A stretch of DNA of 10,893 nt from Thermoplasmata archaeon (GTDB lineage: Archaea > Thermoplasmatota > Thermoplasmata > Lutacidiplasmatales > UBA184). The stretch's first letter is position 1. Each line of letters starts with the position of its first letter. The notes under the pieces were generated by a model. The model made no database searches. It was not told the DNA's origin and saw only the letters and a list, made by a program, of their open reading frames with translations. Positions 6,672 to 10,893 of this stretch are shown piece after piece. The stretch spans positions 1 through 10,893 of the forward strand of contig JASHUL010000147.1 of the NCBI GenBank assembly GCA_030039995.1, read 5' to 3'. Position numbers and translations under genes: made by a program.

Positions 6672-7853
6672 ATGGTCGAGAAGCGGGGGATCGGCGACGT
6701 CGCGCTGCGTGGACGCCGCGTGCTCCTTCGGGTCGACTTCAACGTGCCCCAGGACCCGTCCGGGCAGGTCGCCGACGACCGACGCATCCAGGAGGCGCTG
6801 CCGACCCTCCACCATCTCCAGACCTCGGGCGCGCGGACGATCCTCCTTTCGCATCTCGGCCGGCCCGACGGGCACCGCGACCCGCGCTTCTCGCTGAAAC
6901 CGGTCGCACGTCGGCTGAGCTCGCTCCTCGGTCAGCCGGTCCCGCTCGCGGACGACATCGTCGGGATCCACGCGCTCGAGATGTCGGCGCGCATCGAGAA
7001 CGGGCAGTTCCTGATGCTCGAGAACCTCCGGTTCAACCCGGGCGAAGAGGCGAACGACCCCGCGTTCGCGGCCCAACTCGCCCGTCTCGGCGATCTGTTC
7101 GTCCAGGATGCGTTCGGGGTCCTGCACCGGAACCACGCGTCCACGGTCGGCGTACCGAAGCGCCTCCCCTCCGTCGCCGGCCTGCTCGTGGCCCGCGAGG
7201 TCCGGGAGCTCTCCCGTCTCGTCGACGCCCCGTCGCGCCCGTACGTCGTGATCGTCGGCGGGGCGAAGGTCTCCGACAAGCTGCCGCTGCTCACCAGCCT
7301 CGCCGGTCGCGCGGACGCGCTCCTCCTCGGCGGAGCGCTGTCGTTTCCGTTCCTCGCCGCCGCGGGGCACGCCCTCGGCGCGAGCCGGGTCGAGGCGGGT
7401 CTCGAACCCGACGTCGCGGCCTTGCTCGCGGCCACGAAGAGCGCGGGGTCGGAGGTCGTGCTGCCGACCGACCTGGTCGTCGACCGTCCCGGCGCGACCG
7501 CCCCCGAGGTCGTCCACGTGGACGCGGTGCCGACGGACGCGACCGCCCGCGATATCGGCCCGGCGACCCGGGAGCGGTTTCTGCGGGCGCTCTCCACCTC
7601 GCGGACGGTCTTCTGGAACGGGCCGCTCGGACAGGCCGAGGACCCCCGATACGCGGACGGCACCCGCGAAGTGCTGGCGGGGCTCCGTTCGGTGCCGGGC
7701 TACCACGTCGGTGCCGGCGGCGACTCGGCCCGCGTCGCCCGGGAACTCGGGGTCATGGAGTCGTTCCAGTTCGTCTCGACCGGCGGCGGTGCGGCCCTCG
7801 AGTTCGTCGAGGGGGTCGAACTCCCCGGACTCGCGGTCCTCCCGAACGCGTGA
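6672..7853 (+). CDS. pgk: Phosphoglycerate kinase
   Basis: This 393-residue enzyme transfers phosphate between 1,3-bisphosphoglycerate and ADP in glycolysis and gluconeogenesis. N-domain motifs are RVDFNVP (20-26), DDRRI, SHLGRP (60-65), LENLRFNPGE, and QDAFGVLHRNHAST with the substrate-binding basic residues. The C-domain nucleotide site has VVIVGGAKVSDKL, the FWNGPLGQAE segment, GGDSARVA and the terminal STGGGAALEF loop. The ATG at 6672 places the first motif at the usual distance. The open frame continues far upstream, but there it runs across the previous genes out of frame. The last 101 bases overlap the cutA reading frame on the opposite strand. It is probably on the same transcript as panE. 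Confidence 0.96.
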   Translation: MVEKRGIGDVALRGRRVLLRVDFNVPQDPSGQVADDRRIQEALPTLHHLQTSGARTILLSHLGRPDGHRDPRFSLKPVARRLSSLLGQPVPLADDIVGIHALEMSARIENGQFLMLENLRFNPGEEANDPAFAAQLARLGDLFVQDAFGVLHRNHASTVGVPKRLPSVAGLLVAREVRELSRLVDAPSRPYVVIVGGAKVSDKLPLLTSLAGRADALLLGGALSFPFLAAAGHALGASRVEAGLEPDVAALLAATKSAGSEVVLPTDLVVDRPGATAPEVVHVDAVPTDATARDIGPATRERFLRALSTSRTVFWNGPLGQAEDPRYADGTREVLAGLRSVPGYHVGAGGDSARVARELGVMESFQFVSTGGGAALEFVEGVELPGLAVLPNA

Positions 7854-8232
7854 GCCGCGGGGTCCGCCGCGGCGGCAGCGAGGCCCGGTCGAGGGTCTCC
7901 GTCAGGTAACGCAGGTAGCCGGGTGCGACGCGGGGCACGTCGAGCTCCACGACCTCGGGGACCGAGTACGGATGGTCGTCCGCGAGGAATCGGAACAGCG
8001 CCCCGACCCGTTTCGGCACGGTCTTGAAGAGGACCAGCGCCTCGCTCTCGGTCACGAGCTCCCCTTTCCACCAGTACCGCGAGTCGATCGGGACGACGTT
8101 GCCGCACGCGGCGAGGTGACGGGAGAGGGCTCCCAGGACGGCGGCGAGCGCCCGTTCCCGACTCGGGTACGTGGTGAGGACGAGGCGCATCGGCCCGCGT
8201 GCCCATTCCGGGTCGGCGGGATACGGGGTCAT
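7753..8232 (-). CDS. cutA: CutA1-like divalent-cation tolerance protein with long C-terminal tail
   Basis: Residues about 16-114 form a complete CutA1 domain: RLVLTTYPS first strand, HLAACGNVVPIDSRYWWKGELVTESEALVLFKT with the family's Cys and Trp positions, and HPYSVPEVVELDV then GYLRYLTETL at the end. CutA1 is a small trimeric, ferredoxin-like-fold protein linked to metal tolerance, with a debated molecular role. Beyond residue 114 the frame runs on for 45 Arg/Pro/Gly-rich residues, mostly antisense to the end of pgk, whereas the family normally stops near 105 residues. The start chosen, ATG 8232, overlaps the DP1 stop (ATGA). ATG 8190 would give a standard N-terminus and remove 14 residues; neither has a clear Shine-Dalgarno. 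The domain call is firm; both ends are uncertain. Confidence 0.85.
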   Translation of the reverse strand: MTPYPADPEWARGPMRLVLTTYPSRERALAAVLGALSRHLAACGNVVPIDSRYWWKGELVTESEALVLFKTVPKRVGALFRFLADDHPYSVPEVVELDVPRVAPGYLRYLTETLDRASLPPRRTPRLTRSGGPRVRGVRPPRRTRGPHRRRSRRTGTTP

Positions 8233-9746
8233 CCGGCCGCCCCGAGACGGACCGGCTCCCCGGAGGAGAAGTCGAGGGTCGTCAGGTCGAGCGTCGAGAG
8301 GTCGACCACGGCCGCCCGCGCGGGCACGGGGGAGATGTTCCGCATCCGCTGGTACTCGGTCTCGGCCTGCCAGGTCGAGGCGTTCAGCAGCAACACGCCA
8401 CGATACCGGTCGGCGCCGTAGGTGTGGACGTGGCCGGTCACGAGGATGTCCGGGGCCGGGTCGACGACCAGACCGTCCCGAGGGAGCGGCGCGAGCGGCG
8501 TGCGGTCACCGTAGATCGGAGCGAGGTGCCGCATCTGGAGCATCCGTCGCATGACGTCGGTCGGTCGCGAGTACGATGCTCCCGGGATCGCGGGGATCAG
8601 GTCGTCGAAGCTCCGACCGTGGTACGCTTCCACGACGACGCCGTGGAGCGCGAACGTCGACGGGTTCGCGAGCGAGTGGACGTTCGGCGGGAGCGCCGCC
8701 CGGAGCGCGTCCGGCAGCGCGGGCTGCGGCTCCGCCGGGCAGACCGCGTCGTGGTTGCCCGGCACGACGACGATCGAGAGCCGCGCGGGAAGTTCGCGAA
8801 GACGGCGCCCGAGCTCGGCGTACTGCTCGACGACGTCCGCGATCGCCAGGTCACGTTCCTGTTGCGGGTAGACTCCGATCCCGTCGACCAGGTCGCCCGC
8901 GACCACCACGTGGTCGACCTCCTCCGCGACGTCCGCGTGAGGACCGTCCCCGCGCAGGAAGTCGACGAGCTGCCCCCAGCTCTCGGCGAGGAACGACCGG
9001 CTCCCGATATGGAGGTCGGAGAGGAACACCGCCCGGCGTCGGCGCCCCGAACGGCCGACCGAGCGCGCGACCGGGACCTCGGGCCGCTCGACGGCGAGGA
9101 CGCGCGGCAGCCGCCCGGACTCCCGGGGCAACTGCAGACGCACGCCCACGACCTCGTCCGTGAGGAACGACGCGGCCGCCGCCGGCGAATCCTGCGGGAC
9201 CAGCACCTCCACCGAACCGGTGTCGTCGTCCAAGGTGAGGACGAGGTGGTGGCGCTTCGCGGTCGTCCGCACTTCGCGCACGAGCCCGATCACCGACGTC
9301 GGTCCGTCCCCGGCCCGAAGGGCGGAGACCGGCCGAAGGTTCGCGAGCTCGGGTCGCCCGCGCATCAGGCGCGCGAGCGCGCGGTACCGCGATTGGAAGA
9401 GGGTGGAGTACGCGGCGAGGGCGTCGGCGCCGACCGGTGGGCCCTCGAACCCTTCCCGCAGGAGCTCGAACGGTATCTCGCGCCGAACGTCCCCCGGACG
9501 CGCCACGTCCCGGAGCTCCGCGGTCACCGCGCGGGTCGAGGGGATCGCGGGCGCGCGCAGCGCGAGCGCCCGCTCCACCATCTCGACCGTGACGACCGGA
9601 GAGCCGTTCGCGGGTTGTTCGACCAGGTCGCGGGAGACGAGGAGCGGATGGGTCTGCGAAAGGAGCAGCTGGAGAGCGCCCGACTCCACGAGGCGGTGAT
9701 GCGCCTCGAAGTACGCGACCAGGTGCTCGCGCAACCCCTCGACCAC
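8229..9746 (-). CDS. polB: DNA polymerase II (PolD) small subunit DP1, 3'-5' exonuclease
   Basis: This 505-residue protein is the small subunit of the archaeal D-family replicative polymerase. It proofreads with a calcineurin-like phosphoesterase domain and pairs with the large subunit DP2 (not in view). An N-terminal helical region (1-135) is followed by an OB-fold (about 150-225, SVIGLVREVR and DDDTGSVEVLV). The phosphoesterase domain has FLSDLHIGS (D244, H246), AGDLVDGIGVYPQQ (D285), VPGNHD (about 330) and VTGHVHTYG (about 445), so the metal ligands of an active exonuclease are present. It is somewhat shorter than Pyrococcus DP1, mainly before the OB-fold. GTG 9746 is the first usable start in frame. 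Its stop overlaps the cutA ATG. Confidence 0.94.
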   Translation of the reverse strand: MVEGLREHLVAYFEAHHRLVESGALQLLLSQTHPLLVSRDLVEQPANGSPVVTVEMVERALALRAPAIPSTRAVTAELRDVARPGDVRREIPFELLREGFEGPPVGADALAAYSTLFQSRYRALARLMRGRPELANLRPVSALRAGDGPTSVIGLVREVRTTAKRHHLVLTLDDDTGSVEVLVPQDSPAAAASFLTDEVVGVRLQLPRESGRLPRVLAVERPEVPVARSVGRSGRRRRAVFLSDLHIGSRSFLAESWGQLVDFLRGDGPHADVAEEVDHVVVAGDLVDGIGVYPQQERDLAIADVVEQYAELGRRLRELPARLSIVVVPGNHDAVCPAEPQPALPDALRAALPPNVHSLANPSTFALHGVVVEAYHGRSFDDLIPAIPGASYSRPTDVMRRMLQMRHLAPIYGDRTPLAPLPRDGLVVDPAPDILVTGHVHTYGADRYRGVLLLNASTWQAETEYQRMRNISPVPARAAVVDLSTLDLTTLDFSSGEPVRLGAAG

Positions 9747-9879
9747 GCGGCCGACCCCCGGCGCGACCGGGACCCTGCGGTACGACGACCGATCCCGCCG
9801 ACGCCTACGGGCGGGGCCGAGGCCGACCCGGTTATTTCAAGGCTTGCGCCCGCGCCGTCGCCGAGGCGCGCCCACGGGC
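9747..9879 (-). promoter_or_regulatory. Gap upstream of DP1 with a possible TATA box
   Basis: This 133-base gap lies between the stop of the 222-residue gene and the DP1 GTG. The AT-rich minus-strand stretch TTGAAATAACC at 9830-9840 is the only TATA-like element and sits about 85 bases before the GTG, so a leader of roughly 60 bases would follow. Just before it is an imperfect GC-rich inverted repeat (CGCGCC...GGCGCG, about 9847-9870) without a T-run. DP1 may therefore have its own promoter, though read-through from upstream is equally possible. Confidence 0.35.
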
Positions 9880-10548
9880 TTACCGGTACGACTCCTTCGC
9901 GTACGACGCGCCCTTCGGGTACTTCTCCTTGAGGTGCGCGACGAACTTCTCCGGCGTCTTCTCGAGGTGCGCGGCGTACCACTGGACGACGACGTCGCGG
10001 AGCACGTGGTGGAGGTCCTTCACGACCACCTCGTCCTCGGCCGCGTCGTAGAGCACCGCCTGGCTCATCATCCGCATCCAGCCCGAGTAGCGATGGTAGC
10101 TCTCCCCGTCGCACCACTCGAAGATCGAACGAAGGTGCGTCTTCCCCTCGGGCGTCCGGTAGTACCACGTGCGGAGCGTGAAGCCGACCCATCCCGAGGC
10201 GCGGTCGGCGAGCTCGACCGTCTTCACCGCTCCGAAGTCGAAGTTCTCCCGGAACGTCCAGGTCGTCGGATACTCGACGAACGTCGCGAACAAGGTCTGG
10301 GACGGGTCGATCGTGAGGTGGACTCCGATCTCCTCGAACTGGTTGTGGACCTCCCAGAGGTCCTGCAGCAGTCGCTGGTTCAGTTTCGCCCGGTGGGTCA
10401 GGTCCTCACCGGTCTTCGCCCCGGCCGCCTGCTGGGTCCGGGCGAGGTCGCTCTTCAACGAGCTGACGAAGTCGTCCTCCGGCTTGGATTCCGTGACCGG
10501 CACGTCCGGGTCGGGGTCGGGCGCTGCCTTGCGAGCTCGACGAGGCAT
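9880..10548 (-). CDS. Conserved-looking protein of unknown function, 222 residues
   Basis: I do not recognise this protein. The first 30 residues are Pro/Asp/Lys-rich and probably disordered. A helical segment follows (about 33-75), then a mixed alpha/beta region rich in aromatics with YPTTWTFRENFDFG, WVGFTLRTWYYRTPEG, IFEWCDGESYHRYSGW and MRMMSQAVLYDA. The end is amphipathic and lysine-rich (EKTPEKFVAHLKEKYPKG). No signal peptide, membrane segment, metal-ligand cluster or nucleotide loop is evident. It is a compact cytoplasmic fold with one cysteine. The ATG at 10548 is well supported: a canonical TATA box lies about 35 bases upstream, and GGAG occurs 10 bases before it. Its regulated-looking promoter and its place before DP1 are the only functional hints. 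Confidence 0.82.
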   Translation of the reverse strand: MPRRARKAAPDPDPDVPVTESKPEDDFVSSLKSDLARTQQAAGAKTGEDLTHRAKLNQRLLQDLWEVHNQFEEIGVHLTIDPSQTLFATFVEYPTTWTFRENFDFGAVKTVELADRASGWVGFTLRTWYYRTPEGKTHLRSIFEWCDGESYHRYSGWMRMMSQAVLYDAAEDEVVVKDLHHVLRDVVVQWYAAHLEKTPEKFVAHLKEKYPKGASYAKESYR

Positions 10549-10570
10549 GAGAAGTGACTCCGACGCGGCT

Positions 10571-10590
10571 TATCGGTGTCCGATATAAAG
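10571..10590 (-). promoter_or_regulatory. Canonical TATA box overlapped by a palindrome
   Basis: The minus strand reads CTTTATATC at 10582-10590, the best archaeal TATA box in the window, predicting transcription start near 10560 and a leader of about 12 bases for the 222-residue gene. A perfect inverted repeat, TATCGG-TGT-CCGATA, covers 10571-10585 and so overlaps the box and the space to the start point. A repressor bound there would block TBP or polymerase; that role is an inference. Confidence 0.7.
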
Positions 10591-10645
10591 AGTGTCGGCA
10601 ACATCGGAAGCGTTTCTCGCCGGTCGTCCGCGTCGAAGTATATCC

Positions 10646-10671
10646 CGCGCGTCGGCACCGCCCGACGCGCG
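10646..10671. other. Perfect 10-bp inverted repeat (hairpin) in the intergenic gap
   Basis: The arms CGCGCGTCGG and CCGACGCGCG are exactly complementary, with a 6-base loop (CACCGC). It is not followed by a T-run on either strand, so it is not a standard intrinsic terminator. On the minus strand it lies just before the AT-rich GATATACTT; it could be a protein-binding site or part of a structured RNA. Confidence 0.6.
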
Positions 10672-10688
10672 AGGCTCGCACCCCGTCG

Positions 10689-10696
10689 CTTAAATA
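10689..10696 (+). promoter_or_regulatory. Plus-strand TATA-like box without an obvious gene
   Basis: CTTAAATA stands out in GC-rich surroundings. A transcript would begin near 10718-10723 (GCAAGGACA), with no convincing ORF in the remaining window. It could serve a small RNA or a gene beyond the window end, or be chance. Confidence 0.3.
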
Positions 10697-10848
10697 CGCT
10701 GTTCGGCTCTTGCTGGTTGCAAGGACACCCCCCGGAGACGGACGGAGGCACGCTCCGACGTCGCCTGGAGAATCCCGGACTCACGACTCATGCTCCGCCC
10801 GATCGTCTGTCGTAGGCTCGGCGAATCGCCCGGCGTCGCTCGGCGCTC

Positions 10849-10893
10849 CTAGTCGTCCTCCGGGGCGACTCCCGCGAAGGCGGGAGCCTGTCC
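10849..10893 (-). CDS. Possible C-terminal end of a minus-strand protein (cut by window edge)
   Basis: The minus strand can be read as 14 codons ending GVAPEDD and TAG. An acidic C-terminus is common in GC-rich archaea, and the direction matches the downstream genes. The stretch is too short to identify, and it also contains a perfect hairpin, so it may be non-coding. Confidence 0.3.
   Translation of the reverse strand, partial: GQAPAFAGVAPEDD
10869..10886. repeat. Short perfect hairpin, REP-like
   Basis: CTCCCGC-GAAG-GCGGGAG forms a 7-bp stem with a 4-base loop. The core CCCGCCTTCGCGGG on the minus strand resembles short palindromes that recur between genes in many GC-rich genomes. Only one copy is in this window, so whether it repeats cannot be judged here. 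Confidence 0.4.

Larger units (their letters stand above)
10549..10848. other. 300-base non-coding gap with promoters and a hairpin
   Basis: I see no credible gene in this stretch on either strand; the longest open frame (plus, 10576-10815) has composition unlike a protein and starts inside a TATA box region. The gap contains the strong minus-strand TATA box near 10585, a second AT-rich box GATATACTT (minus, about 10637-10645), a perfect hairpin at 10646-10671 and a plus-strand TATA-like box at 10689-10696. No tRNA, 5S, SRP or RNase P signature was recognised. Confidence 0.6.

Noticed and set aside
9847..9870. GC-rich imperfect inverted repeat after the 222-residue gene, considered as a terminator
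   Set aside because: The stem is only about 6 bp with an 8-base loop and no T-run follows on the minus strand; such pairs are expected by chance at this GC content.
8199..9932. 577-codon open frame on the plus strand across DP1
   Set aside because: It has Arg/Asp/Val-rich shadow composition with no domain, and the minus strand carries all DP1 catalytic motifs.
10576..10815. 79-codon plus-strand open frame in the right-hand gap
   Set aside because: It begins within the promoter of the opposite gene, spans the hairpin, and has no protein-like pattern or ribosome site.
10700..10893. tRNA, 5S, SRP or RNase P RNA gene
   Set aside because: No T-loop, SRP tetraloop domain or RNase P conserved blocks were found on either strand.

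Overview
This window looks like GC-rich archaeal chromosome. The strongest sign is the small subunit (DP1) of the archaea-specific replicative polymerase PolD. An Fe-S XPD-family helicase, TATA-type promoter boxes in the intergenic gaps, many GTG starts and 4-base ATGA/GTGA gene overlaps agree with this. A member of Thermoplasmatota or another euryarchaeal lineage is my best guess, but it is inferred from gene content and not shown directly. No rRNA, tRNA, CRISPR array, insertion sequence or phage gene was recognised.

Left block, minus strand, transcribed from about 5118 down to 1. Malate dehydrogenase (mdh) is followed by a FixX-type ferredoxin that overlaps it by a few bases or lies 8 bases away, depending on the start. 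A 144-base gap with a TATA-like box and a perfect 9-bp palindrome comes next. Then come an XPD/Rad3-like DNA helicase, a heptose 7-phosphate kinase (HddA-like), a sedoheptulose 7-phosphate isomerase (GmhA-like) and the first 29 codons of a CBS-domain protein cut by the window edge. The kinase, isomerase and CBS genes are joined by ATGA overlaps. Isomerase and kinase are the first two steps of the GDP-D-glycero-D-manno-heptose route, so this block probably makes an activated heptose for surface glycans or glycoproteins.

Centre, plus strand, 5242-7853. Two very small coiled-coil proteins of unknown function overlap by 35 bases. The second is preceded by an essentially complete Shine-Dalgarno sequence. 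They lead into ketopantoate reductase (panE, coenzyme A synthesis) and phosphoglycerate kinase (pgk, glycolysis/gluconeogenesis). This cluster is divergent from mdh across a 123-base gap with a TTTAAA box that could serve both directions.

Right block, minus strand, transcribed from about 10548 down to 7753. A 222-residue protein I do not recognise has the best promoter in the window, a TTTATA box overlapped by a palindrome. After a gap come PolD DP1 and a CutA1-like protein coupled by ATGA. The cutA reading frame runs on past its normal end and overlaps the 3' end of pgk on the opposite strand.

The last 345 bases hold a 300-base non-coding gap with a perfect 10-bp hairpin and an unassigned plus-strand TATA-like box, then possibly the last 14 codons of another minus-strand gene.
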